From NCBI RefSeq assembly GCF_003026395.1, contig NZ_PYOO01000001.1, forward strand, positions 310,001-374,000: a stretch of DNA of 64,000 bases. Reading direction: 5' to 3'. Below the pieces are notes generated by a model. The model saw only the letters and a program-made list of their open reading frames with translations, made no database searches and was not told the origin of the DNA. The number at the start of each line of letters is the position of its first letter. Position 1 is the stretch's first letter. The stretch is from Photobacterium iliopiscarium (GTDB lineage Bacteria > Pseudomonadota > Gammaproteobacteria > Enterobacterales > Vibrionaceae). A program made the position numbers and the translations under genes. This document shows positions 53,331 to 61,686 of this stretch, in pieces.

Positions 53331-53601
53331 TTATCATTATTATTCTCTTTAATACTCTTACTCAATTTATCAATATCACATAAGACACATAAATTGAGTA
53401 AGTTAAACACCCAATCCCCCATACATCAATATAAATACAAGTTATTATAATTCAAGTAGTTAATGTGAAATCATCTTCTTACAAGCCATTATAATACGCA
53501 TTTACTCATATCATCTCGCTTGACTATCATGAACATAACAGCTTAAATTTAACATTATAATAACACGAGTAATTATGGTCCATTTATCAATCGGAGTGCT
53601 T

Positions 53602-55254
53602 ATGACTCAATTGCAAACACCTGCTGATATGATCATTAAATGGGCCAACGAACGTCCTGACGATGTTTATCTAAAGCAAATTATCAATCGTCAATTCGTC
53701 AATTACACTTATGCAAGTGTTGCGGATAAAGCTCAACGTTTAGTTACCGCATTTCAGAAACTCGGCATTCAACCCGGTGAGCGTATTGCGCTAATTTCTA
53801 AAAATTGTGCCGAATGGTTTATCTGTGATTTAGCCATGATGTTAGGCGGTTATGTTAGTGTACCCATCTTTCCCACTGCGGGGGCAGATACCATTGCTCA
53901 TTGTATTGATCATAGTGATGCAGCATTAATCATTATCGGAAAACTAGATAACCCAACAGCCGTCAATGATGTCATAGCCAGCCATGCTACAATCCCTACG
54001 ATTGCCTTGTCTTACCCTGGCACACCAACATGTCAATATCAATTCGACGACCTTATTGAGCAATACTCACCAACGACTGAATGCCGAACGCACCATGATA
54101 CGGACTTAATGTCGATTGTTTATACTTCAGGTACATCAGGCATGCCTAAAGGGGCAATGTTAACTTATGGCGCTTTTGTCTGGTCATCACAAAAAATTAT
54201 TGAGCATATTGGCTTAAAAAGTAATGAACGGTTATTTTCTTATTTACCATTAGCCCATATTACTGAACGCGTTTATATCTTTGGATCTTCGATTATGTCA
54301 GGGTTACAGGTTGCCTTTCCTGAATCTCTCGATACCTTTATTGATGATGTAAAAATGCATCGTCCGACTATTTTTGTTTCTGTACCCCGTTTATGGACCC
54401 TATTCCAACAACGGATCCAAGATAAACTGCCACAAGCTAAATTAAATATTCTACTTAAAATCCCATTCGTTTCGACATTAATTAAACGTAAATTAGCCCA
54501 AGGATTAGGATTAGATCACGCACGAGTTCTCGGCTGTGGATCCGCTCCTGTATCAGCGGGCTTATTATCTTGGTATGAAAGTATTGGGCTTAATATTACC
54601 GAGGCGTGGGGAATGACCGAATCATTTGCCTATAGCACCCTCAATCATCCTTATCGTAGTGATAAAATTGGTACTGTCGGTAGTGCAGGCCCCGGTATTG
54701 AATTAAAAATTGCAGCAGATAAAGAAATTTTAGTACGCAGTAAAGGTTTATTTAGTGGTTATTATAACAATCCACAAGCAACCCAAGAAAGTTTTGATAA
54801 TGACGGCTGGTTATATACAGGTGACATTGGCAGCTTAGATAATGACGGCTATTTAACGATTCAAGGCCGTAAAAAAGATACCTTTAAAACAGCTAAAGGC
54901 AAATTTGTTTCACCAGTGCCGATCGAAAAACGCTTAATGGATCTGGGTCATTTTGAAATGGTATGTTTAATCGGCTCAGGAATGGCCGCGCCTATCTTGT
55001 TAGCCATCGCTCATCGCTATACTGAATTCGATCAATCTCGCTACGATAAAAAACTCCAAACTATTATTCAAACAATAAATACAGAGCTTGAATCACATCA
55101 AAAAATCAAAGGCGTACTGATGATCAAAGAACCGTGGAGTATTGAGAATGGTATTTTAACGCCGACCTTAAAAATAAAGCGTCATATTTTAGAACAACAA
55201 TATGCAACACTTGATGATGACTGGAATGATGGGCAACTAATAAAATGGCAATAA
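53602..55254 (+). CDS. AMP-binding long-chain fatty-acid-CoA ligase-like enzyme
   Basis: 550 residues. Start at 53602 has a GGAG site 7 nt upstream; the frame opens nine codons earlier without one. Signatures: Y-T-S-G-T-S-G-M-P-K-G-A-M-L (P-loop-like motif, about 178-191), W-G-M-T-E-S near 341, and Y-T-G-D-I-G and G-R-K-K-D-T-F-K-T-A-K-G-K at the C-terminal hinge. Similar to FadD15/AAE-type acyl-CoA synthetases. Known reaction: ATP-dependent activation of a fatty acid to acyl-CoA via acyl-AMP. Single gene. Confidence 0.88.
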   Translation: MTQLQTPADMIIKWANERPDDVYLKQIINRQFVNYTYASVADKAQRLVTAFQKLGIQPGERIALISKNCAEWFICDLAMMLGGYVSVPIFPTAGADTIAHCIDHSDAALIIIGKLDNPTAVNDVIASHATIPTIALSYPGTPTCQYQFDDLIEQYSPTTECRTHHDTDLMSIVYTSGTSGMPKGAMLTYGAFVWSSQKIIEHIGLKSNERLFSYLPLAHITERVYIFGSSIMSGLQVAFPESLDTFIDDVKMHRPTIFVSVPRLWTLFQQRIQDKLPQAKLNILLKIPFVSTLIKRKLAQGLGLDHARVLGCGSAPVSAGLLSWYESIGLNITEAWGMTESFAYSTLNHPYRSDKIGTVGSAGPGIELKIAADKEILVRSKGLFSGYYNNPQATQESFDNDGWLYTGDIGSLDNDGYLTIQGRKKDTFKTAKGKFVSPVPIEKRLMDLGHFEMVCLIGSGMAAPILLAIAHRYTEFDQSRYDKKLQTIIQTINTELESHQKIKGVLMIKEPWSIENGILTPTLKIKRHILEQQYATLDDDWNDGQLIKWQ

Positions 55255-55280
55255 TAACTATTATATTCAATGTAAATATT

Positions 55281-55319
55281 AAGTACTAAATCCAATAATA
55301 AAATAGGATTTTAGTACTT
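55281..55319. terminator. Bidirectional hairpin between convergent genes
   Basis: 13-14-bp stem with one bulge (55281-55293 / 55306-55319). Flanks are A/T-rich rather than pure T. Confidence 0.65.
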
Positions 55320-55333
55320 AAATAAATATTCTT

Positions 55334-55984
55334 TTATTTTTCACCAGCTTTAATACTTCCCGTATTAAGCCATTCAACCATATTAAAATATTTTTCAAAA
55401 ACACGATACATAGCAAAAAGAGGTGTCGTAATTTCGCCTTTCTCATTATAACAATAAATAAAGTTATTCGCATTTGACCGTTTTTTAGCAGAGAAAAAAA
55501 CTGCACGATCTTTATCTATATTCAAAAAAGCATCAATATCACTCTCATCACACAAATCACGATCAGACATGGTAAAGAATAAGTTATCAAAGTTGACACG
55601 CTGCTTACGACGATCCCACTTTTCTTTTGCTAATGCAAAATCTTGATCATGAATAAAATGGATCTCGATATCATCTAAATGTGCCACAACATAGCCACAT
55701 TTACCTGCATACTTTGATTCAGGAACTTCGACAAGCTCTTGTGAAAAATAGTATTTTAAATTCTGACAAAATTTAATGTAACAGCTAGAATAAAAGAAAC
55801 AGTCAACTGTAGGTGAGTTAAATGGTTGATCTAAATCACTACAAGTAATACCACCAATACAATTATTAGAAATAATACTAAAATTCTTATTTGTTAGTTT
55901 TTTCTTATGCTTTTCATTTACATAAGAACGATAAACTCTAAATAACGTTCTTTTATAAACGTATGCTATAACTCGTTGAATCAT
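55334..55984 (-). CDS. DUF1919 protein (surface-polysaccharide-associated)
   Basis: 216 residues. Contains N-F-S-I-I-S-N-N-C-I-G-G-I and N-S-P-T-V-D-C-F-F, the DUF1919 signature, and H-F-x-H-D-x-D near 133. DUF1919 genes are usually found in capsule/exopolysaccharide loci and are believed to be glycosyltransferase-like or modifying enzymes. Here it stands alone next to the repeat region, which is atypical and may indicate a transferred gene. Function unknown. Confidence 0.75.
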   Translation of the reverse strand: MIQRVIAYVYKRTLFRVYRSYVNEKHKKKLTNKNFSIISNNCIGGITCSDLDQPFNSPTVDCFFYSSCYIKFCQNLKYYFSQELVEVPESKYAGKCGYVVAHLDDIEIHFIHDQDFALAKEKWDRRKQRVNFDNLFFTMSDRDLCDESDIDAFLNIDKDRAVFFSAKKRSNANNFIYCYNEKGEITTPLFAMYRVFEKYFNMVEWLNTGSIKAGEK

Positions 55985-56450
55985 TGATTATCCCTTGGGC
56001 TTTCTAATATAAAACAGTTGGTGGCTATTATTTATTATATAAATAATAGCCACATAAAACAAACAAATAATATAGTTCAATTTTATATACTTAATTTAAA
56101 AACAAACAATTCTTTTATATATAACAAAAAAATTAATTGTTTATATAATTGTTATTAATACAACAGTATTATCATTATTGCTTAAAAAACATATAAAGCA
56201 TCCTGACGACTATGATAACTCAGCCAAAGTATATAATACTTCTACTATTAGCAATGATTTAGCATTATGTTTAACTAGCGTATTGAATATATTATAGTGT
56301 TAAACTAATAATTATATATAGCATGAAACGTATCATAATAAGAAAAATACTTCATCTCATTGTTGGTATCATTCATCATTATATCTATTCAATTAAATAT
56401 AACTTAATATTAAGCACGATTTTATTGCTACTTACTCTCTAACTATTATA
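55985..56450. other. A+T-rich intergenic region before the repeat array
   Basis: 466 bp with no ORF or RNA gene that I can support. Ends where the first degenerate tRNA-derived unit begins. Confidence 0.5.
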
Positions 56451-56530
56451 GACGCAAAAAATCCTCACATTTCTGACAAGAATTCGTTGTGAAGTGGACG
56501 GGACTTGCCATTCCGAAAATCAGCGCGACC
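56451..56530 (-). repeat. tRNA-Asp-derived unit 1 (degenerate, outermost), array 1
   Basis: Carries the altered terminator copy and G-A-A-G-T-G-G-A-C-G-G-G-A-C-T-type tRNA 3' remnant (56491-56505) plus the constant block, then loses similarity. Separated from the other units by the MITE-like element. Confidence 0.75.
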
Positions 56531-56589
56531 AGCGTAATAAACTGACACCAACTACATTCATTACTTACAGCGAGATGACAAGCTAACCA

Positions 56590-56759
56590 CCGTCATTCCC
56601 TACAGCGAGGTTACGAGCGGCGATAGGGAATCTATCTTCCGCACTTTGTAGAGTAACTATGCTCATTGATGTTTTAGCGGATGTTCACTGCTGTTCTTAA
56701 TGCTCAAACACTCGATAAATAGATCACGGATAGTTCGTGCCTCCCTTTCGAGATGCTGG
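56590..56759. mobile_element. MITE-like element, copy 1 (diverged)
   Basis: 170-bp relative of the two 168-bp copies at 62373 and 62622. Left end CCGTCAT is kept; the right end has mutated from ATGACGG. Contains the internal TTCCCTA...TAGGGAA inverted repeat. No coding capacity. Confidence 0.65.
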
Positions 56760-56803
56760 ATAATAATCAGCAGGTATTCACTGTAAAAAATAGCCATAGA
56801 ATA

Positions 56804-56960
56804 GATGCAAAAAATCCTCACATTTCTGACGAGGATTCGTTGTGTTGCGAAGTCGACGGGACTTGCCATTCCGAAAATCAGCGCGCCCCCCATCATGACC
56901 GCTCGGTAATCATAGCCAAAGGAGATATTACGTTCTATTAATTATGATTTAGATAATCCA
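56804..56960 (-). repeat. tRNA-Asp-derived unit 2, array 1
   Basis: 157-bp unit: terminator copy, mutated tRNA-Asp 3' end (GCGAAGTCGACGGGACT), constant block replacing the T arm, C-run, then a 75-bp tail that ends at the next unit. In the tRNA's direction the order is reversed. Confidence 0.85.
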
Positions 56961-57118
56961 GATGCAAAAAATCCTCACATTTCTGACGAGGATTCGTTGT
57001 GTTGGCGGAGTGGACGGGACTTGCCATTCCGAAAATCAGCGCGCCCCCCATCATGACCGCTCGGTAATCATAGCCAAAGGAGATATTACGTTCTATTAAT
57101 TATGATTTAGATAATCCA
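56961..57118 (-). repeat. tRNA-Asp-derived unit 3, array 1 (intact CCA end)
   Basis: 158-bp unit. Positions 57003-57021 match the last 19 nt of tRNA-Asp exactly, CCA included, then diverge at once into the constant block. Tail nearly identical to unit 2. Confidence 0.9.
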
Positions 57119-57276
57119 GATGCAAAAAATCCCCGTCATTTCTGACGAGGATTCGTTGTGTTGTGAAGTGGACGGGACTTGCCATTCCGAAAATCAGCGC
57201 GCCCCCCAGCATGACCGTTCGGTAATCATAGCCAAAGGATATATTACGTTCTATTAATTATAATTTAGATAATCCA
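57119..57276 (-). repeat. tRNA-Asp-derived unit 4, array 1
   Basis: 158-bp unit next to the real tRNA-Asp. Terminator copy is the strong 11-bp form, but the tRNA 3' end is mutated (GTGAAGTGGACGGGACT). Confidence 0.88.
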
Positions 57277-57281
57277 GATGC

Positions 57282-57311
57282 AAAAAATCCCCGTCATTTC
57301 TGACGAGGATT
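57282..57311 (-). terminator. Terminator of tRNA operon, copy 1
   Basis: 11-bp stem with one mismatch (57286-57296 / 57301-57311), TTTC loop, T6 on the minus strand. Confidence 0.85.
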
Positions 57312-57319
57312 CGTTGTGT

Positions 57320-57396
57320 TGGCGGAGTGGACGGGACTCGAACCCGCGACCCCCGGCGTGACAGGCCGGTATTCTAACCAACTGAACTACCACTCC
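57320..57396 (-). tRNA. tRNA-Asp (GUC)
   Basis: 77 nt with encoded CCA. Acceptor GGAGTGG/CCACTCC, D arm with GTTGGTTAG, anticodon loop CTGTCAC (GUC), variable loop and T loop GGTTCGAGTCC all normal. Downstream of tRNA-Ser in the same transcript. Confidence 0.97.
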
Positions 57397-57436
57397 AATT
57401 CTGTATGAAACTCGATTACATCAAATTTCTAGAATG

Positions 57437-57527
57437 TGGCGGAGAGATAGGGATTTGAACCCTAGATACGCTATAAACGTATGCTGGTTTTCAAGACCAG
57501 TGCTTTCAACCGCTCAGCCATCTCTCC
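57437..57527 (-). tRNA. tRNA-Ser (UGA)
   Basis: 91 nt with encoded CCA and a long variable arm as expected for Ser. Acceptor GGAGAGA/TCTCTCC, anticodon loop CTTGAAA (UGA). First gene of the tRNA operon. Confidence 0.97.
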
Positions 57528-57537
57528 AATGCCGCGC

Positions 57538-57566
57538 ATAATAGCGAGGTTAGCTGATGCTGTAAA
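57538..57566 (-). promoter_or_regulatory. Promoter of tRNA operon, copy 1
   Basis: On the minus strand TTTACA, 17-bp spacer, TATTAT, then a G+C-rich discriminator (GCGCGGC) 10 bp before tRNA-Ser. The G+C-rich discriminator is typical of stringently controlled stable-RNA promoters. Confidence 0.85.
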
Positions 57567-57642
57567 GCTAAAATTTAAGGAAAAAGATCAACAGCTTATT
57601 TTTTGCACTATCATGCTGGTTTATGATTTATTTGAGTATAAA

Positions 57643-57667
57643 AAAGGCCGACAAATTGTCGACCTTT
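57643..57667 (-). terminator. Terminator of the ridA-like gene
   Basis: Twelve-bp stem with one mismatch (57643-57654 / 57656-57667), T-rich on the minus strand. Confidence 0.7.
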
Positions 57668-57691
57668 GAGAGTTACAAATAAGTGTTTACT

Positions 57692-58039
57692 TTATTTTTC
57701 AGCAGCAATCACAGAGATTTCAACTAATAAAACATCACGAGCCATACTTGCTTCAACACAAGCACGAGCAGGCGCATGGCCTTCTGGTACCCAGTTATCC
57801 CACACGGCATTCATCTCAGTGAACAGACTCATATCTTTAATATAAATAGTCGCTGATAACATATGCTCTTTGTCACTGCCGACTTGTTCAAGTAAAGCTT
57901 CAACTTTATCAAGCATCGTCTGTGTCTGCTCGGTAATGTCTTTAGTTGCATCAGCACAAACCTGACCACAAAGATAAATAGTACCATTGTGCTTAACAAC
58001 ACGACTCATACGGGCTTTCGTTTCTTGACGCTCGATCAT
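57692..58039 (-). CDS. RidA-family enamine/imine deaminase-like protein
   Basis: 115 residues from the ATG at 58039, preceded by GAGAGAG; the frame opens 14 codons earlier without a site. Features: [14 protein letters not shown] and P-A-R-A-C-V-E-A, whose Arg is the catalytic carboxylate-binding residue of the family. Known role: hydrolyses reactive enamine/imine intermediates. It lies about 100 bp downstream of the PuuB-like oxidase, whose product could be an imine or aldehyde, so joint function is plausible. Confidence 0.88.
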   Translation of the reverse strand: MIERQETKARMSRVVKHNGTIYLCGQVCADATKDITEQTQTMLDKVEALLEQVGSDKEHMLSATIYIKDMSLFTEMNAVWDNWVPEGHAPARACVEASMARDVLLVEISVIAAEK

Positions 58040-58143
58040 AATGCTCTCTCTGATTGGTTTAAATAAGTGAGAAACCCACACTTAATCCACTCACAGTAGC
58101 AAATAATTTTACTTTTTTGTATTTTATTGCAACTAAATTTTAA

Positions 58144-59424
58144 TTACTTAGTTAATGAATCTTCTAAACGTGCTTTCCAGATTGCCATCGCTAAAGCAGG
58201 TTTACGTAAAACTTCAGGTGTAGGGATCCAACCGTGCTTAATTTTAGCAAACACATCAAACCGTTCAGCTGTTCCCGCCATTGCTTCAGCAACCACTTTA
58301 CCCGCAATATTCGTTAGTCCGACGCCGTGACCGGTATAACCGTGTGCAACATAGATATCATTGCCTAGATGATCGATTTGCGGCATATAAGAACGAGTAA
58401 CTGCAAACAATCCGCCCCAATGGTATTCCATCTTCACGTCAGCAAGTTGTGGGAACACGGTGATCATGCGCTGGCGTAGACGCTCACTTGAATCGCTGTA
58501 TTCACCGTTAAATGGGTGATTAACACCACCAAACAGAATACGACCATCCGGTGTTGGGCGGTAATAATCAAGGCTGTTATTTAAATCTGACATTGCCATC
58601 ATATTACTGATAGGTTGACGATCGCCTAATTGCTCAGTAACACCAATGTAAGATACAACAGGCAGCACAACGCTCTGTGCTTTACGATGTAATCCCTCAA
58701 GGTACGCATTACACGCTAATAGCACTTGCTTTGCTTTAACCTGACCTTTAGGCGTATGGATAATATGCGGGTTGCCTTTATCCAATTTTACCGCTGGGGT
58801 ATTTTCAAAAATAGTCGCCCCTAAACCTAATGCTGCTTTTGCTAAACCTAAGGTGTAATTCAACGGGTGCATGTGAGCACTGTTTGAATCATACAGACCA
58901 CCTAAATAGCGTTCAGTATGCGCAACTTGTTGAACTTTATCTTTATCCCACCAGCTAGCACTTGGGTAATCATAACGACTTTGTTTTAAGTCATACCAAG
59001 ATTTTAGTTCTGTTTCTTGGCTTTTTTTCAACGCAAGTTCGATATAACCTTGTTGAAAATCACAATCAATATTAAATTTCTCGATTCGATCACGAGCAAT
59101 ATCAACCGCTTCACAAGAGAGATCCCACAGTTGTTTGCCCCACTCAGGTCCGTATGTTTCATCAACTTCACGTAACCCTAGGCAAAAACCCACTAAACAC
59201 TGGCCACCATTACGCCCAGATCCTCCCCATGCTAAACGTTGTGATTCAAGCACCACAACAGAAAATCCTTTTTGACGTAATTCAATCGCGGCATTTAGCC
59301 CCGTCATACCACCACCAATAATACAAACATCAGCTTCAATTGCTTGATCTAGTAGCGGTTGTTCAGGTAACGCATTAACGGTTGCTTGGTAGTAACTATC
59401 GATATATTGACTGTTGATTGACAT
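58144..59424 (-). CDS. PuuB-like FAD-dependent amine oxidase
   Basis: 426 residues from the ATG at 59424; the frame opens 17 codons earlier with a hydrophobic stretch not expected in the family. FAD-binding V-C-I-I-G-G-G-M-T-G-L near residue 32, then G-G-S-G-R-N-G-G-Q at about 66-74, as in gamma-glutamylputrescine oxidase PuuB and related DAO-family enzymes. The C-terminal G-H-G-V-G-L-T contact is present. Substrate likely a (glutamyl)polyamine or amino acid. Divergent from potD. Confidence 0.85.
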   Translation of the reverse strand: MSINSQYIDSYYQATVNALPEQPLLDQAIEADVCIIGGGMTGLNAAIELRQKGFSVVVLESQRLAWGGSGRNGGQCLVGFCLGLREVDETYGPEWGKQLWDLSCEAVDIARDRIEKFNIDCDFQQGYIELALKKSQETELKSWYDLKQSRYDYPSASWWDKDKVQQVAHTERYLGGLYDSNSAHMHPLNYTLGLAKAALGLGATIFENTPAVKLDKGNPHIIHTPKGQVKAKQVLLACNAYLEGLHRKAQSVVLPVVSYIGVTEQLGDRQPISNMMAMSDLNNSLDYYRPTPDGRILFGGVNHPFNGEYSDSSERLRQRMITVFPQLADVKMEYHWGGLFAVTRSYMPQIDHLGNDIYVAHGYTGHGVGLTNIAGKVVAEAMAGTAERFDVFAKIKHGWIPTPEVLRKPALAMAIWKARLEDSLTK

Positions 59425-59611
59425 TCCAATTGCCCACAAAAAAATACAGGTTAAAAATCGCGCGGATAATGTCACGAGTCTTATGGCTTCACAAGCAATT
59501 TATTACTGTGACTTAGCTCATAATTTAGCTTAATTGTTTTTGACACTAACAAACTTCTGTCTAATATCCGCGCTCAGATCTGACTTACCTGGTCAATTAG
59601 GAATTAATAAC

Positions 59612-60646
59612 ATGAAGAAAATATTCAAAGGGGTGACCACACTAGCATTCGCACTTTCAGCATTTAATGTTTCGGCAGCAAATGATGTGCTTAACGTTTA
59701 CAACTGGGCGGAATATATGCCAACAGATGTAATCAAAGCCTTTGAGAAAGAATATGATGTCACCGTCAATTACTCTACATTTGATAATAATGAATCGATG
59801 TACACCAAGCTTAAGCTACTTGATAGTAAAGGCTATGATGTTGCATTTGCATCGACGTATTTTATTGAGAAAATGGCGCGTGAAGGCATGCTTGCAAAGA
59901 TAGATAAAAGCAAAATGCATCACTTAAATGACATTTATTCTGGTCTAATGAAACAACCATTTGATCCTAATAATGATTACTCTTTACCTTATGTATGGGG
60001 TGTCACGGGGATCAGCTACAATGCAGAAGTGATCACATCTGATCAGGTAACAAGCTGGAAAGATCTATGGAACACAAATTTCAAACAACAAGTGATGTTA
60101 CTTGATGATGTTCGAGATGTGTTCGGTATGGCATTGCGCGCTCAAGGTCATAGCATCAACAGCACCAATGAGGTCGAAATTAAGCAAGCTTACGAAAGCT
60201 TACTAAAGCTACGTCAAAATGTTGTTGTTTACAATTCTGATGCGCCTCATGTCCCTTATGTCACAGGGGAAGCGATGGTCGGAATGCAATGGAACGGTAA
60301 CGCTTTTATGGCAAAAAAAGAGATGCCAGAGCTTAAGTTTGTCTATCCAACCGAAGGTGCTATTTTATGGATGGATAACTTTATCGTCCCTAAAGGTAGT
60401 GAGCACAAAGATCTCGCATTTAAATTTATCGACTTCTTTATGCGACCAGAAAACCAAGCTAAAATTGTCGAAGAATTGGGTTTCCCAGCACCTAACAAGC
60501 AAGCAAAGCAATTTTTACCAACTGAATTACAAAATGATCCAATGATTTTCCCAACTGACGCGCAAGTCAATAATGGTGAATTCACTGATGATGTTGGTGA
60601 CGCTGTGAATATTTACCAAAAATATTGGCAGATGCTAAAAAGCTAA
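59612..60646 (+). CDS. potD: PotD/PotF-like polyamine-binding periplasmic protein
   Basis: 344 residues from the ATG at 59612, with AGGA 9 nt upstream; 26 codons of open frame precede it without a site. Signal peptide to about residue 23 (A-L-S-A-F-N-V-S-A-A). V-Y-N-W-A-E-Y-M-P near 30 and D-V-A-F-A-S-T-Y-F are typical of PotD. Known role: captures spermidine/putrescine for the PotABC importer, whose genes are not here. Divergent from the PuuB-like oxidase (about 190 bp shared). Confidence 0.9.
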   Translation: MKKIFKGVTTLAFALSAFNVSAANDVLNVYNWAEYMPTDVIKAFEKEYDVTVNYSTFDNNESMYTKLKLLDSKGYDVAFASTYFIEKMAREGMLAKIDKSKMHHLNDIYSGLMKQPFDPNNDYSLPYVWGVTGISYNAEVITSDQVTSWKDLWNTNFKQQVMLLDDVRDVFGMALRAQGHSINSTNEVEIKQAYESLLKLRQNVVVYNSDAPHVPYVTGEAMVGMQWNGNAFMAKKEMPELKFVYPTEGAILWMDNFIVPKGSEHKDLAFKFIDFFMRPENQAKIVEELGFPAPNKQAKQFLPTELQNDPMIFPTDAQVNNGEFTDDVGDAVNIYQKYWQMLKS

Positions 60647-60655
60647 TCATAAAAA

Positions 60656-60690
60656 AGGCTACAGTTAATCATTAACTGTAGCCTCTCTAG
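60656..60690. terminator. Bidirectional terminator between potD and dNK gene
   Basis: 14-bp perfect stem (60656-60669 / 60671-60684) with A6 before and TCTCT after. Confidence 0.85.
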
Positions 60691-60711
60691 TTTTATAACT
60701 AACTCAAAAAA

Positions 60712-61350
60712 TCAGTTCATCACTAAACCAGCAGCATTTAATTGCGGTAATAAATCAGCAACCGCACGTGGTGTGTTCCAATCAATATGAATTAACATTG
60801 TTCCCATCTTACGACATGCTTGTGGTAACACTGCATCATGAAACGCGTCGATATCACTGATATAACCGAGATCTAATCCCATTTCTTCTGCACGTCCACG
60901 CTGACGCATACGGCTATAAGCTACTTCAGGATCAGTTTTTAAATAAATACAATAATCAATGGTTGGATATTGATTAATTTGGCTGATCAAATGCTGGTAG
61001 CACGCCATATGTTTCGCAATATCTTCAGCGGTGCTGTTGTAATTGGCAATACAAGCGTGAGTGAAGACTAAATCACTAAGTAAAGAACGTTCAATAATAT
61101 AGACACCTTGAGGATCTAAATTATTCAAAAGTTCAGCGCGCTGAGCCGTGATGTAGCACTGGAAATTACTGCGGGCCTCGACGTTAAAAGGGTCGCTAGT
61201 AAACTCACCTAATAAATGTTGAAATTCAGGATCAGAATCTACTGGTTCCAAAATAGCAGTTGCATTTAAGGCGGCAGCTAATTGAGGGAGTAATGTCGAT
61301 TTACCAGCACCGATATTACCTTCTACACATATAATTTGGGGCTTATCCAA
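60712..61350 (-). CDS. Deoxynucleoside kinase (dNK family)
   Basis: 212 residues from a TTG at 61350, chosen because an AGAGGG site lies 8 nt upstream and the P-loop follows at the usual distance; the frame opens 33 codons earlier. G-N-I-G-A-G-K-S near residue 10, the E-R-S-L-L-S-D motif near 86, and R-Q-R-G-R-A-E-E as lid. Known role: phosphorylates deoxynucleosides for salvage. Exact nucleoside unknown. Confidence 0.85.
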   Translation of the reverse strand: MDKPQIICVEGNIGAGKSTLLPQLAAALNATAILEPVDSDPEFQHLLGEFTSDPFNVEARSNFQCYITAQRAELLNNLDPQGVYIIERSLLSDLVFTHACIANYNSTAEDIAKHMACYQHLISQINQYPTIDYCIYLKTDPEVAYSRMRQRGRAEEMGLDLGYISDIDAFHDAVLPQACRKMGTMLIHIDWNTPRAVADLLPQLNAAGLVMN

Positions 61351-61686
61351 GAACTTTTCCCTCTGAAGACTTATAGACAGAGAACCACGCAGTGATGCTC
61401 TTAACATTTGCTGATGCAATAAACCCGACATTCTGAAACTAAACGTCACAAAAGACCATGCTTTATCTATCGTTTGACTATTTAAAAAGCAAAATACAGC
61501 ATTTTAATTATTATATTGTATTGAAAACAATTATTATTATCGTATTAAACCATTTCAATTAAAGATTAAAGCCATTAAAAACAATAAATTAGAACAAAAA
61601 CAACAATTAATTTTAAATGGAAAAATTCAAAGGTAAAACATTAGCATCGTGATAACATTCCCGATCTATTTACTGATAGGAATGAC

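Larger units (their letters stand above)
57277..57536 (-). repeat. Duplicated tRNA operon, copy 1 (260 bp)
   Basis: Identical base for base to 63321-63580 as read by eye. Covers terminator, tRNA-Asp, spacer and tRNA-Ser up to the discriminator of the promoter. Confidence 0.9.

Noticed and set aside
56663-56896. 77-residue ORF across the MITE-like element and tRNA-derived unit
   Set aside because: It is made of repeat, tRNA 3' end and terminator sequence; no ribosome site or codon pattern supports it.
56451-57276. CRISPR-like array
   Set aside because: Units are about 158 bp with no short repeat/unique spacer pattern, and no cas gene is present.
57481-57669. 62-residue plus-strand ORF starting within tRNA-Ser
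   Set aside because: Opens inside a tRNA gene and its promoter; chance frame.
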